A stretch of 64,000 nt of DNA from CAYNRA01 sp046296415 (GCA_046296415.1 JBKBLN010000003.1:62001-126000), one strand, 5' to 3'; positions 8,535-17,166 are shown, counted from the first letter of the stretch. Made by a program: numbers and translations. Notes: generated by a model from the letters alone, not told the origin.

Positions 8535-9506
8535 ATGACGCTACCAACCTACCAAGAGGCACTTGAACAGGAAATTCTATCTACCCAGTATGGAGAGCAG
8601 CCCACGGAGCTATATGAGCCTATTCGCTACCTGATGGCATTAGGAGGCAAAAGAATTCGCCCTGCTCTCACTTTAATTGGTGCCTCGTTGTGGACTGATC
8701 AATGGCAATCCTTTTTAAAACCCGCTTTGGCCGTTGAGGTTTTCCATAATTTCACCCTGATGCACGATGACATTATGGATGAAGCCCCCCTTCGAAGAGG
8801 CCAACCCACTGTCCACCAAAAATGGAATACCAACACCGCCATTTTATCCGGAGATGTGATGCTGGTGGCTGCTTATGATTTGCTCACAGACGTACCTGAT
8901 GCCGTTTTTAAATCGGTAATCAAACGATTTAACCGAACCGCAGCTGAAGTTTGTGAGGGGCAACAATGGGATATGAATTTTGCCTCTTTGGATACCGTTT
9001 CGATCGAACAATACACCGAGATGATTCGTCTGAAAACCTCGGTCCTCATTGGATTTGCCCTTGAACTAGGCGGCATGCTTGTCCAAGCCCCTACCAAAGA
9101 CGTTCAAGCTCTATATGATCTAGGTATCTCGATGGGTCTTGGTTTCCAATTAAAGGACGATGTACTCGATGTGTACGGAGACCCTGAGAAATTTGGAAAA
9201 CAAGTTGGTGGTGATATCCTGGAAAATAAAAAAACATGGTTGATGATTCAGGCACTTCACCGTGGGAAAAACACCCCTGCGGGTGCCGAGTTACTCCATT
9301 GGTTGACTGTTCAGGATCAACCCGAGGTAAAAGTTCAGGAAGTAACAAGAATTTTCACTGATTTAGGGATCAAAGACCTTGCCGAAGCACAAGTCGATGC
9401 CTATTTCGATCAAGCACGACAAGGTATTGACCAACTGGATGTACCTGCCAGTCGAAAAAAACCATTGTTTGATTTGGCCAATATGTTACACCAAAGAGAA
9501 AAATAA
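8535..9506 (+). CDS. isoprenyl diphosphate synthase (probably GGPP-type)
   Basis: 323-residue all-helical trans-prenyltransferase that condenses isopentenyl diphosphate onto allylic diphosphates. GGKRIRP is at 37-43, the first Asp-rich motif DDIMD at 78-82, and the second, DDVLD, in GFQLKDDVLD around residue 214. The first motif has no two-residue insert, and the fifth residue before it is Phe73. In type I GGPP synthases that pattern limits chain length to about C20. This chain-length reading is inference; a longer product for menaquinone remains possible. The stop codon overlaps the ATG of the rhomboid gene. Confidence 0.85.
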   Translation: MTLPTYQEALEQEILSTQYGEQPTELYEPIRYLMALGGKRIRPALTLIGASLWTDQWQSFLKPALAVEVFHNFTLMHDDIMDEAPLRRGQPTVHQKWNTNTAILSGDVMLVAAYDLLTDVPDAVFKSVIKRFNRTAAEVCEGQQWDMNFASLDTVSIEQYTEMIRLKTSVLIGFALELGGMLVQAPTKDVQALYDLGISMGLGFQLKDDVLDVYGDPEKFGKQVGGDILENKKTWLMIQALHRGKNTPAGAELLHWLTVQDQPEVKVQEVTRIFTDLGIKDLAEAQVDAYFDQARQGIDQLDVPASRKKPLFDLANMLHQREK

Positions 9507-10126
9507 TGATATCGATTACCTATTTATTAATTGGAGTTCAGGTCATTCTCAGCATTATGGCTTTTCGAGATCCAACACTCAAGTTTCGAATGATCTTCAG
9601 TCCGTCGATCATTCGGCACCGACAGGAATATTTTCGATTTCTTACCTCTGGCTTCATACATGCTGACTACCTGCATTTATTCTTTAACATGTGGGCGCTC
9701 TTCCTTTTTGGTCAACCTGTGGAAGAATTTTTGGTTAGCTATTATGGATTTAAAGGCACCTATTTCTTTTTACTTCTATTCATTTCAGGCGTTGTCATGG
9801 CCAATTTGCCAGACTATTGGCTTAAACGATATCAACCGAGCTATCTTTCTTTAGGTGCCTCGGGCGGAGTCTCATCTGTGGTCTTTGCTTCCATTTTATT
9901 AAGTCCCCTCACCAAACTCATTATTTTTCCAATTCCAGTCCCAATGCCAGCTTGGGTGTTTGCCATTCTCTACACCGCCTATTCTGTGTACATGGAAAGA
10001 CGGCAAATGGACCACGTAAATCATTTGGCACATGTGATTGGAGGTATTTGGGGTATTGTATTTATGACCTTGCTAGAACCGGCTCTTCTACCAGCGTTTT
10101 TGCAGCAGATCATGTCTACTTTTTAA
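9506..10126 (+). CDS. rhomboid-family intramembrane serine protease
   Basis: 206 residues, six hydrophobic segments, cytoplasmic membrane. Rhomboids cut transmembrane substrates within the bilayer with a Ser-His dyad. The nucleophile is Ser119 in GASGG (117-121). The catalytic His is His176 in LAHVIGG. The helix-2 HxxxN oxyanion signature is H57...N61. Its ATG shares one base with the stop of the prenyl synthase gene, so the two are translationally coupled. Physiological substrates are unknown. Confidence 0.88.
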   Translation: MISITYLLIGVQVILSIMAFRDPTLKFRMIFSPSIIRHRQEYFRFLTSGFIHADYLHLFFNMWALFLFGQPVEEFLVSYYGFKGTYFFLLLFISGVVMANLPDYWLKRYQPSYLSLGASGGVSSVVFASILLSPLTKLIIFPIPVPMPAWVFAILYTAYSVYMERRQMDHVNHLAHVIGGIWGIVFMTLLEPALLPAFLQQIMSTF

Positions 10127-10129
10127 CCC

Positions 10130-10969
10130 ATGAAATGGCTCTTTCAACCCTATCCATACCGCCCCCATGCGGTACCTCAAGCTATTCGCTACTCGGTAGG
10201 GGAAGGGGTTTTTCTTTTCTTTTTTCTATACTTTTTTGAACCTTTTGGTATTCAACAATGGGAATCTCCCACCAAAGTCGTGCATTTGATGGGCTTTGGG
10301 GTTTTAACTTCCTTGGGCACCCTAACGTACCGTCTCTTTCTCCCTAGCCTTTTCCCCATCTTTTTTCAAGAGAAATCTTGGGTGATTTGGAAAGAAATTT
10401 TAGGAATTCTAACCTTGATCGGAATCATCACGGCCTTCAATTTAGCGTATGGCACCTGGTATTTTGGTTGGCGGTATTCTGTTATGGGAGTGGTTCACTT
10501 GTACTTGGGGGTTATGTCCATTTCTTTTTTCCCCGTGGTTTTTTGGACGTTAATCGACTATACCTACCAACTAAAAAAATACAGCATGGGGGTCGCTGCA
10601 CCGCAAACACCTATACCCCAGACGGATCGGGTTACGCTAACGGATGAATTTGAGCGAAACCAATGGACGATGTCGGTTGACTCCATCTGGGCTTTGGAGT
10701 CCTCCGACAATTATTGCACCTTATACTTTCAAGAGGAAGGAAGCCCGAAACAAGTGCTCATTCGAACTAGTTTAATTCGAATGGAACAGCAATTAGCACC
10801 ATTTTCCGTATTTTACCGTTGCCACCGATCCTACATCGCCAATTTCAGCCAAGTCAAGGAGGTGAAAGGAAATGCCCAGGGCTATTTTTTGCACTTTCAT
10901 CACACGGATTTAGTTGTTCCGGTGGCAAGAAAATACAGTTATTTAGTGGAATCATTAAAGAAGAAATGA
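10130..10969 (+). CDS. membrane-anchored LytTR-domain transcription regulator
   Basis: 279 residues. The N-terminal half (about 20-150) holds four hydrophobic helices. After a linker, the C-terminal ~100 residues form a LytTR DNA-binding domain, with IWALESSDNYCTLYF, then IRTSLIRMEQQL and FYRCHRSYIANF as landmarks. There is no receiver domain, so it is not a standard response regulator; the membrane part is probably the sensor. It starts 4 bp after the rhomboid gene and ends 1 bp before the molybdenum-enzyme-like gene, implying one transcript. The signal is unknown. Confidence 0.85.
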   Translation: MKWLFQPYPYRPHAVPQAIRYSVGEGVFLFFFLYFFEPFGIQQWESPTKVVHLMGFGVLTSLGTLTYRLFLPSLFPIFFQEKSWVIWKEILGILTLIGIITAFNLAYGTWYFGWRYSVMGVVHLYLGVMSISFFPVVFWTLIDYTYQLKKYSMGVAAPQTPIPQTDRVTLTDEFERNQWTMSVDSIWALESSDNYCTLYFQEEGSPKQVLIRTSLIRMEQQLAPFSVFYRCHRSYIANFSQVKEVKGNAQGYFLHFHHTDLVVPVARKYSYLVESLKKK

Positions 10970-10970
10970 C

Positions 10971-11657
10971 ATGGAAGATAAACTGGAACGCATTGTTGAA
11001 GCCCGAATGAAGTTAAAGGCCCGATTTGAGAAACAGATCGCCTCCTCGCCATCCATAGCCGATTTGCAACCCCAAGGGAAAGGCCCAACCAATCGCCATG
11101 GAATGCCGCAAGTTCCCGTCGGACAAACCATTACCCAAAAATGGCCCGTTCTAGATCTTGGGTACCACCCAGAGGTCTCATTGGATCGTTGGCGTTTGAT
11201 TTTGGATGGGGAAGTTGAAAATCCTCTTATTTTAACGTGGGACGATTTCATGAATTTACCACAGACTGAGGATGTTTCTGACTTTCACTGTGTCACCACC
11301 TGGTCTAAACTCGATATGCCATGGAAAGGGGTTCGCTTTTTGGATATTGCCGCGCTAGTCCAACCAAAAGAAACCGCCACCCATGTAATGTGCTATGGCT
11401 ACGACACCTACACCACCAATATTGCGTTAGAGGAAGCCTTAAAACCCGATGTCTTATTAGCCCATACCGTGTACGGAGAACCACTCCCTAAAGAACATGG
11501 GGGGCCTGTTCGCGTCATAACTCCCCAATTGTATGCTTGGAAAGGTTCCAAATGGATCAAACGCATTCAATTTCTGACACAGGATGTGCGTGGATTTTGG
11601 GAAGAGCGAGGGTACTCCAATACCGCTTATCCTTGGCGAAATGACCGCTATTCTTAA
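10971..11657 (+). CDS. sulfite-oxidase-fold molybdopterin oxidoreductase
   Basis: 228 residues of the SUOX/MsrP fold, which binds Mo-molybdopterin. The molybdenum-ligand cysteine is Cys107 in SDFHCVTTWS. GPVRVITPQLYAWKGSKW towards the end is the typical pterin-binding segment. There is no signal peptide or twin-arginine motif, unlike the periplasmic methionine sulfoxide reductase MsrP, and no MsrQ-like heme partner is adjacent. It is therefore probably cytoplasmic with an unknown substrate. Last gene of the plus-strand run from rsmH; its TAA directly abuts the stop of the convergent SDR gene. Confidence 0.85.
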   Translation: MEDKLERIVEARMKLKARFEKQIASSPSIADLQPQGKGPTNRHGMPQVPVGQTITQKWPVLDLGYHPEVSLDRWRLILDGEVENPLILTWDDFMNLPQTEDVSDFHCVTTWSKLDMPWKGVRFLDIAALVQPKETATHVMCYGYDTYTTNIALEEALKPDVLLAHTVYGEPLPKEHGGPVRVITPQLYAWKGSKWIKRIQFLTQDVRGFWEERGYSNTAYPWRNDRYS

Positions 11658-12452
11658 TTACTTAGGAGCCTCATTAACCAAGATTCGGCGCAATATTGCG
11701 GGGAAAAATCGCTTGAGATACACACCTAGGACTTCAAATCCACCCATATATACTTCTGGTGTTTTCTTTTCAAAAGCACGCACTATTTTTTGGGCACAAA
11801 CCTCCACCGGCATTCCCTTAGCTTGATTTTGGTCCATTTTCCCATGGGCTTTCCCATCGGGACCCAAAGCGTGTTTGGAAATTTCAGTTTGAATGTAGCC
11901 TGGACAAATCAAGGTCACCTGAATTCCGTCTCGGTGCACTTCTGCACGGAGTGCATCAAAAAATCCATGCAATGCATGCTTGGAGGCACTGTAGCCAGAT
12001 CTCTTAGCAGATCCTAACTTACCTGAAACACTGCTAGTGGCCGCCACAAGACCAGAACCTTGTTTGATCATGGTGGGTAAAACCGCCTTGGTTAAAGCAA
12101 CCACTCCGTAAAAGTTTACCTCCATCAAACGTTGATAAACAGAAAGATCTGATTCCAGAACGCCCCCGCGTTGCGAGATACCGGCGTTATTATATAAGAT
12201 ATCGATTCGACCAAACGTCGCGAGTACCTTTTCCACTAAAGTTGGAAATTCTTCTGGCTTTTCGACATCCATCGGTAAAACTAGGACATCGGTGGGGTCA
12301 ACGCCGAGGTCAGACTTAACTCGCTCCAATTCACCCTGTCGCCGCGCGGATAAAACCAACCGAGCCCCTTTTTTTGCGAGTAAATGAGCCGTGGCCTCAC
12401 CTATACCGGAGGATGCCCCCGTAATCCATACCACTTGTTTTGAAAATGACAT
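11658..12452 (-). CDS. short-chain dehydrogenase/reductase (SDR)
   Basis: 264-residue classical SDR. The NAD(P)-binding TGASSGIG is at 11-18 and the structural NNAG at 88-91. The catalytic Ser is around 141-143 and the YxxxK pair is Y154/K158 in SGYSASKHA. An Arg-Arg (37-38) after the second strand suggests NADP(H) preference. The C-terminal half resembles the DHRS7-like branch (ICPGYIQTEIS). The substrate is not readable. It is convergent, with zero spacing, to the sulfite-oxidase-like gene and divergent from a secreted protein gene. Confidence 0.88.
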   Translation of the reverse strand: MSFSKQVVWITGASSGIGEATAHLLAKKGARLVLSARRQGELERVKSDLGVDPTDVLVLPMDVEKPEEFPTLVEKVLATFGRIDILYNNAGISQRGGVLESDLSVYQRLMEVNFYGVVALTKAVLPTMIKQGSGLVAATSSVSGKLGSAKRSGYSASKHALHGFFDALRAEVHRDGIQVTLICPGYIQTEISKHALGPDGKAHGKMDQNQAKGMPVEVCAQKIVRAFEKKTPEVYMGGFEVLGVYLKRFFPAILRRILVNEAPK

Positions 12453-12473
12453 ACCCTAGATTTCTATTGATCC

Positions 12474-12481
12474 CAAAGCTA
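12474..12481 (-). promoter_or_regulatory. -7 element of the SDR gene
   Basis: Read on the minus strand this is TAGCTTTG, a perfect match to TAnnTTTG, about 22 bases ahead of the SDR ATG. No convincing TTTG is found 19-21 bases upstream. Confidence 0.35.
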
Positions 12482-12544
12482 TGAAAAATTTAGGAAGGCG
12501 CTCTTTTTTTTAAGTAATTTGAACAAACACATAAACTGCGCGGT

Positions 12545-13186
12545 ATGAAAACTCATTTTTGTTTATTATTTCTGGCTTGTTCGGTGGCAGCAACAGCCCA
12601 AATTGAAAATTCAAATCTGTCGACACAACAAACCGTAGGCCGAATCAACAGTATCTCTTACTTTCAATATGATGAAACCAGTGCGTACCTTCGTCCAGAT
12701 TGGGTCCAGGGGAAAGTTTTTTTCATTGACGGCACCCAGACTGTAGCTCCCCTGAATTACAATGCATTCAACGAGCGAGTCGAGTTATTGAACGAGAAAG
12801 GAGAGAAATGGACGCCAAATAAAACCATCGTCGGGTTTATTTTGGGGGGTACGGAGATCGGAAAGGGATCTTACTTCCGAAATGGTTACCGATCGGCTCA
12901 ATTTTTTGAACTGCTTTACCATGGGAAACAAGGAGATTTGGTTCGACAAGTTGTCGCAAAAACTAGAGCCAAGCGTGAATTTAATGATGCCAATACGACG
13001 GTCTATTTCGATCTATACGAAAACTATTTCCTTTCTGACACCAACGGTCAACTAACACCGGTGAAACGAACCAAAAAGTTCTGGTCGGCTATTACGCCTG
13101 AATCCAATCAAATCTTGGCTCAAACAAAAAATAATCTGGAGGACTGGGATAAAGTCATTGACTTGCTGGAAAAAGTAAACTACTAA
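12545..13186 (+). CDS. exported protein of unknown function
   Basis: 213 residues with a clear signal peptide (1-19, MKTHF...ATAQ) and no lipobox. I do not recognise the mature part. It is predicted mostly beta-stranded, with an FFIDGTQTVAPLNYN segment, a charged middle and a helical tail ending DLLEKVNY. The pattern resembles small Bacteroidota periplasmic proteins of undefined role. The gene stands alone between divergent and convergent neighbours and ends 2 bp before a strong hairpin. Confidence 0.6.
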   Translation: MKTHFCLLFLACSVAATAQIENSNLSTQQTVGRINSISYFQYDETSAYLRPDWVQGKVFFIDGTQTVAPLNYNAFNERVELLNEKGEKWTPNKTIVGFILGGTEIGKGSYFRNGYRSAQFFELLYHGKQGDLVRQVVAKTRAKREFNDANTTVYFDLYENYFLSDTNGQLTPVKRTKKFWSAITPESNQILAQTKNNLEDWDKVIDLLEKVNY

Positions 13187-13188
13187 TG

Positions 13189-13220
13189 GAAAGTCGACGA
13201 ATCAATCCTCGTCGACTTTC
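13189..13220. terminator. bidirectional hairpin between convergent genes
   Basis: A perfect 12-bp inverted repeat (13189-13200 with 13209-13220, GAAAGTCGACGA and its complement) with an 8-base loop lies between the stops at 13186 (+) and 13233 (-). The T-tract is weak on both sides. Confidence 0.75.
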
Positions 13221-13232
13221 ACCTGACTCACC

Positions 13233-14201
13233 TTATTTCAATTGTGACGCAACCCATCGATCAATTAAATCTAAAAGATCCTCTTTTCTGGCCAATCGCT
13301 GTATCCAGTGCGCAGGAATTTGATCAGCACCGTACACTAAACCAGCCAGCCCACCAGTAACGGCGGCGGTGGTATCAGCGTCATCTCCCAGATTTACCGC
13401 TTTTAAAACCGACTCAGAGAATGAGGAGGTAGTCAGTAAACACCAAATAGTTGCTTCCAAGGTATGGACCACATACCCGCTACTTTGGATTGCATCGGAG
13501 TCAAGAAGAGAAATATCGGTAAAAAACAAGCGATGAAAATGCTCAATTTCTGCCATATCAATCGACTCTGAAACTAGAAACGTGGGAAGGTCTAGTTGAA
13601 GTTGATTATAGGCTTGACGGGCCGAACTTCCATCAAGGATTTGCCGAGCAAATTCCACATAATAAAAACAGGCAATCACCGAGCGCACATGACCATGGGT
13701 GATCGATGAAACGAACTGGACATGCTGAAAACGGTCGGCAATGGGTCGGTTTTTCACATAAAAAACCAAGGGTAGAATACGCATCAACGAACCGTTGCCA
13801 TTATCATATTCTTCATTCCCCCCGGACTTTTCAGGTGAAATACCTGCGACCAATCGTTCCACCGCATCGGCCGTGGCTATGCCAATATCAAAGACTTCCC
13901 CGTACGGTGTCCACCAACCTTCTTGAGCCCACCGAATAAAGTTGTGCGCGATGCGATTCAGATCAAAACCTTGAATCAAGGCTTCAATTAAACAAATGGT
14001 TAGGGAGGTATCGTCTGACCAAGTGCCTGCGGGAAGGTCGTAGGTACCATACCCCCGCATATCCTGCACAGGATTTGTGACCATATCCGCTCGCTCTTCA
14101 AATTCAACGGGCACCCCGAGAGCATCCCCAACGGCTAAGCCAAGTAAAGTAGCTTTCAATTGATTTTTCAATAGGTCCAACGATTCTGAGGTATACTGCA
14201 T
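13233..14201 (-). CDS. ADP-ribosylglycohydrolase (DraG-like) family protein
   Basis: 322 residues, all-helical DraG fold, which removes ADP-ribose from proteins or small molecules with a binuclear Mg or Mn centre. Metal-site motifs are in place: GDALG (25-29), WSDDTS (61-66), NGSLMR, and NLGDDADTTAA near residue 275. No ADP-ribosyltransferase partner (DraT or DarT-like) and no nitrogenase genes are nearby, so the substrate is open. No signal peptide. The next gene upstream on the same strand is the WG-repeat protein, 61 bp away. Confidence 0.85.
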   Translation of the reverse strand: MQYTSESLDLLKNQLKATLLGLAVGDALGVPVEFEERADMVTNPVQDMRGYGTYDLPAGTWSDDTSLTICLIEALIQGFDLNRIAHNFIRWAQEGWWTPYGEVFDIGIATADAVERLVAGISPEKSGGNEEYDNGNGSLMRILPLVFYVKNRPIADRFQHVQFVSSITHGHVRSVIACFYYVEFARQILDGSSARQAYNQLQLDLPTFLVSESIDMAEIEHFHRLFFTDISLLDSDAIQSSGYVVHTLEATIWCLLTTSSFSESVLKAVNLGDDADTTAAVTGGLAGLVYGADQIPAHWIQRLARKEDLLDLIDRWVASQLK

Positions 14202-14262
14202 AAAATTGATATTAGGAGATAAAAAAATAAAATAAATAAACAGGCGAATGAAAGAACTCCTC

Positions 14263-15237
14263 TTACTCTTCTTCCCAAAAAGTTGGAACTACATAGTCTA
14301 GTATAGGCTCGACAATCCAATCCCCATGGACATCTAAAAAACCATAATAATTACCTATAATAACCTTATAGGTAAGATCGTCTTCCAATGAAATATTTAC
14401 ATTTGAATCCCCTTTATAAAGAATATCACCCTGTAAATTTATCAAGACAGAATAATCATTAATTTCACCAATAAATAATTTATTTTTATCAAAATGTCTA
14501 TATTTATTATCAAAAGTAGGTTCAATTTCCCACGCGCCATTTGGATTTAAAAAACCTAGTTTTTCATTAACTGATGCACCCCAAAGGGAACAATACCTCC
14601 CTGGGTTGAGGGAATTCCAATCGTAGATTGGTTCAAAAATCCAAGTTCCGTCGGGATTCATGAGTCCTTCGAACCCCTCGGTGGTTTGCACTATATAACC
14701 TGACAAGCTGAGTTTCCAGTCAAGTTCTTCATAAACGGGTTCAATCACCATGATGTGGTTAAAGGTAGGTTCAATGACCCATTGACCCTCGCGATTGATT
14801 AGCCCACATAAATCATTTTGCATGGCTATCGCGAGCCCAAAGGCATCAAAGCCTTGCAATTCTTGAAATTGCGGTTGAATGACCCATTGGCCAGAACGAT
14901 CGATAAATCCCCAACGATCACCCTCCCGAACTTGGCAAAGGCCAAACCTCCCAAACCCATAGTAAGCACAACAAGCAAAGCTTTCTAATTTCATATTACG
15001 GGTATCAATCATTTTCTCAAATATCGGTGGAATGACCCACTCAATTTTCTTATTTACAAATCCATATCGATTATTCTCACCCACCATACACCAGTAATAT
15101 TCATCGAATCCGGCTGGATCTACAAAATCAAAAATTGGAGGAATTAGCCAAATACCATCTTCATTAACTGCTCCATATTTTTCATTTATTTTTTTTACAT
15201 AAAAATCAATATTAAAGCTAAAATGTAAAGGATCCAT
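14263..15237 (-). CDS. WG-repeat protein
   Basis: 324 residues built almost entirely of about eight degenerate WG (KWG-type) repeats of roughly 35-45 residues. Each has the signature G-[FL]-[IVL]-[ND]-x-x-G-x-W-[VI]-[IF]-x-P-x-[FY], for example GFIDRSGQWVIQPQF and GLINREGQWVIEPTF. There is no signal peptide and no fused domain. WG repeats form beta-strand arrays of uncertain role, probably ligand or protein binding. The gene is visibly more AT-rich than its neighbours (many AAT, ATA, TTA codons) and adjoins a 0.5-kb AT-rich gap, which suggests acquisition. The ATG at 15237 is the only reasonable start. Confidence 0.8.
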   Translation of the reverse strand: MDPLHFSFNIDFYVKKINEKYGAVNEDGIWLIPPIFDFVDPAGFDEYYWCMVGENNRYGFVNKKIEWVIPPIFEKMIDTRNMKLESFACCAYYGFGRFGLCQVREGDRWGFIDRSGQWVIQPQFQELQGFDAFGLAIAMQNDLCGLINREGQWVIEPTFNHIMVIEPVYEELDWKLSLSGYIVQTTEGFEGLMNPDGTWIFEPIYDWNSLNPGRYCSLWGASVNEKLGFLNPNGAWEIEPTFDNKYRHFDKNKLFIGEINDYSVLINLQGDILYKGDSNVNISLEDDLTYKVIIGNYYGFLDVHGDWIVEPILDYVVPTFWEEE

Positions 15238-15734
15238 ATTATATTTTTTTGATTGAAATACATCAACTAAAAAAATATATAAAAGTTCAAAGTATTTGTT
15301 TTTAATTAAAATATGCCATCCTAATTTAAAATAAATTGTAAAAAAGAATTCTAATAACTTTTTGAGATCTGGTTTTCTACTAGGAGTGGATCGTCAATTC
15401 TTAAATTTAATGTAGTAGTAGTTTCATGGAGTCCTTATCATTAGAAAGAAAATTGAATACAGGAAAAGCAAAAACTATCTCATTCCGTTTTGCGGATTGC
15501 TCGATAGACCTAATGGTAAAAAAAATTAAGCCACAAAGAATATAAAGGATACCTTAAAACCTGCAGGAACTTGATAGATAATTTCTTTTAAATTGCAGTT
15601 AAAGAAGCCAACTCAGACCACCCTTCAGAAAACCATTAAAAATGGAAGAACATGGTAAACCCTTGAATTATAAGAGAACAACTTCTTGCCCTTAATTAGT
15701 AGGTAGTATCCTCAGGCGCATAAAAGTCAAACAT
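15238..15734. other. AT-rich stretch without a convincing gene
   Basis: About 500 bases, very AT-rich at the WG-gene end, with no long open frame. The only notable plus-strand frame is 15426-15545 (39 codons, MESLSLERKLNTGKAK...), which I cannot identify; it may be chance or a gene remnant. I see no tRNA-like fold or mobile-element end. Confidence 0.5.
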
Positions 15735-15764
15735 AAAAAAACCTCAGCCTATTCAGGCTGAGGT
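15735..15764 (-). terminator. Rho-independent terminator of the gene at 15788-16447
   Basis: A perfect 10-bp stem (15741-15750 with 15755-15764, ACCTCAGCCT and its complement), a 4-base loop, and six T residues on the minus strand (15735-15740). It lies 23 bases past the stop codon at 15788. Confidence 0.9.
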
Positions 15765-15787
15765 CCAAGTAAAGGGTAGAAAAAAGC

Positions 15788-16447
15788 TTATACGAAACTT
15801 ACCTCTACTTTGAATTTACGTAGTTGAATATTTGTAATCAAGCGAGATGCTTTTTCGATATCTGAATTAAATGAATCAGCGATCAAAAAGGCCCGGATTG
15901 GATTTCCTTTTTTACCTTGAAGATCACCCAAGGTAGACAATAATTGCAATAAAAAGGATGGACCAACTTCCGCGGTTAACCAAGAAATCCATACAGTATT
16001 TTGGTTGGCATCAACGGCCGTGAACGACAAGGCATCATCGAGGGCGCGACGACCTTTGACAGGGGTAATATCGGTTAAACCTGCCTCGATTGAAGAAAGT
16101 GCATTGGCCACGGTGATCGACATTAAGCCATTTGAATCTAGATCAAAGTTTTGAATATCGATTGCGCCAGATCCTTTGGATTGAAACGAGCTAACGGTAG
16201 AGGCCCCTACGCTACCGGCGTAGTCAAACGACCCTGAACCATCAGGTTGTACAACATATACATTATTACCAGATTCCTTAACAATCCAACCTGCTTTTCT
16301 CAAAGCATTTCTCAATTCATGCGTGGTTCTCTCATCTGAAAGGTTCTCAATTCCAGAAGTCGCACCTGATTCACGAACCCATGTTTTTAGCGGGGTTACA
16401 ACGGCTTGATTATTTGTGTCGGGAGTAATGGTGAAATATTTTGCCAT
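15788..16447 (-). CDS. unrecognised protein; C-terminal half resembles a degenerate PD-(D/E)XK-like fold
   Basis: 219 residues, soluble, no leader. I do not recognise the family with certainty. Residues about 1-75 look like a compact alpha/beta domain (THELRNALRKAGWIV, then NNVYVVQPDG). A Ser/Gly-rich linker follows. The C-terminal part (about 125-219) runs GRRALDDALSFTAVD, NTVWISWL, SFLLQLLSTLGDL, IRAFLIADSF and a final strand. That order resembles the DUF91/EndoMS-type nuclease core, with its D..VIELK..QLL.YL..RGILIA pattern, but the Asp, Glu and Lys of the active site are replaced. It would be catalytically dead if homologous. The gene has its own promoter and strong terminator, so it is a monocistronic, probably well-expressed gene. 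Confidence 0.7.
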   Translation of the reverse strand: MAKYFTITPDTNNQAVVTPLKTWVRESGATSGIENLSDERTTHELRNALRKAGWIVKESGNNVYVVQPDGSGSFDYAGSVGASTVSSFQSKGSGAIDIQNFDLDSNGLMSITVANALSSIEAGLTDITPVKGRRALDDALSFTAVDANQNTVWISWLTAEVGPSFLLQLLSTLGDLQGKKGNPIRAFLIADSFNSDIEKASRLITNIQLRKFKVEVSFV

Positions 16448-16470
16448 GATTGTTTTGTTAATATACGAAA

Positions 16471-16501
16471 CAAAAGTAAGTAATAATTTAACTAATTAAA
16501 A
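16471..16501 (-). promoter_or_regulatory. promoter of the gene at 15788-16447
   Basis: On the minus strand TACTTTTG (16471-16478) is a perfect -7 box. Exactly 19 bases upstream is TTTT (16498-16501), one mismatch from TTTG. The predicted start is near 16466, about 20 bases before the ATG. Confidence 0.6.
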
Positions 16502-16572
16502 AGTAAACGCCTATTTTTCTAATTAGTTGTCTCTATAACTTACAATTATTCCGAAATTCTACACCCAACAAT

Positions 16573-17166
16573 TTAGGTCAAAATCTTCAATCGTCTCAAC
16601 TCCCACAAATATAAACAAGCTAGAGAGGTATTTCCTTCCCAAGTTTCTGCAATCTCCTTCATTCTTTTTTTTAGTTGATTATTCGGATCTAATCCGTACA
16701 GTTGAATCATACTTTGTTGTAGATGATAATCTTCTACAGGAAATGCATTCTTTCTTTCCAAGGTAAACAATAAAATCATTTCTTGAGTCCATGGACCTAC
16801 TCCAGGAATTGTCTTTAACAGGGCACGAACTTCGTCATCGGGCAAATCAGTCCAAACAGGAAAATTTGCCGAGAAAAACTCACAAATTGCCGACAATGTC
16901 TCGTACTTTCTTTGAGAAATTTTTAGAAACTGCAATGATTTCTCCTCTAGCACGGAGAAATTTTCTACTGAAACTCGGTCTAATTGTGCTTTCTCCAATA
17001 AACGCTTGTAGATATTTTTGGTACTGCGATAATGGATCTGTTGTTCCACCACACAGCCAATCAAGTCATGGAATACATCCTGGGTTGATTCAAAAAAGAA
17101 AGGGGAGATTTGGGGTACCCATTTGCCTAAAATGGGATCCATTGTGAGCCAATTTGAGGATTGCAT
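16573..17166 (-). CDS. DNA-3-methyladenine glycosylase II-type (HhH-GPD, AlkA-like)
   Basis: 197 residues, the size of a minimal HhH-GPD glycosylase without the AlkA N-terminal domain. The helix-hairpin-helix is at about 115-133 with PGVGPWT (121-127). The catalytic Asp is D146 in FPVEDYHLQ. The GPD segment precedes a helical end with WELRRLKILT. It excises alkylated purines from DNA to begin base-excision repair. No Fe-S cysteine cluster is present, so it is not an endonuclease III type. It is transcribed apart from its neighbours. Confidence 0.85.
   Translation of the reverse strand: MQSSNWLTMDPILGKWVPQISPFFFESTQDVFHDLIGCVVEQQIHYRSTKNIYKRLLEKAQLDRVSVENFSVLEEKSLQFLKISQRKYETLSAICEFFSANFPVWTDLPDDEVRALLKTIPGVGPWTQEMILLFTLERKNAFPVEDYHLQQSMIQLYGLDPNNQLKKRMKEIAETWEGNTSLACLYLWELRRLKILT

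Noticed and set aside
13233..15237. ADP-ribosylglycohydrolase plus WG-repeat gene considered as a toxin-antitoxin pair
   Set aside because: The WG protein has no ADP-ribosyltransferase motif, and the genes are large, separated by 61 bp and differ in composition; no evidence of toxicity can be read.
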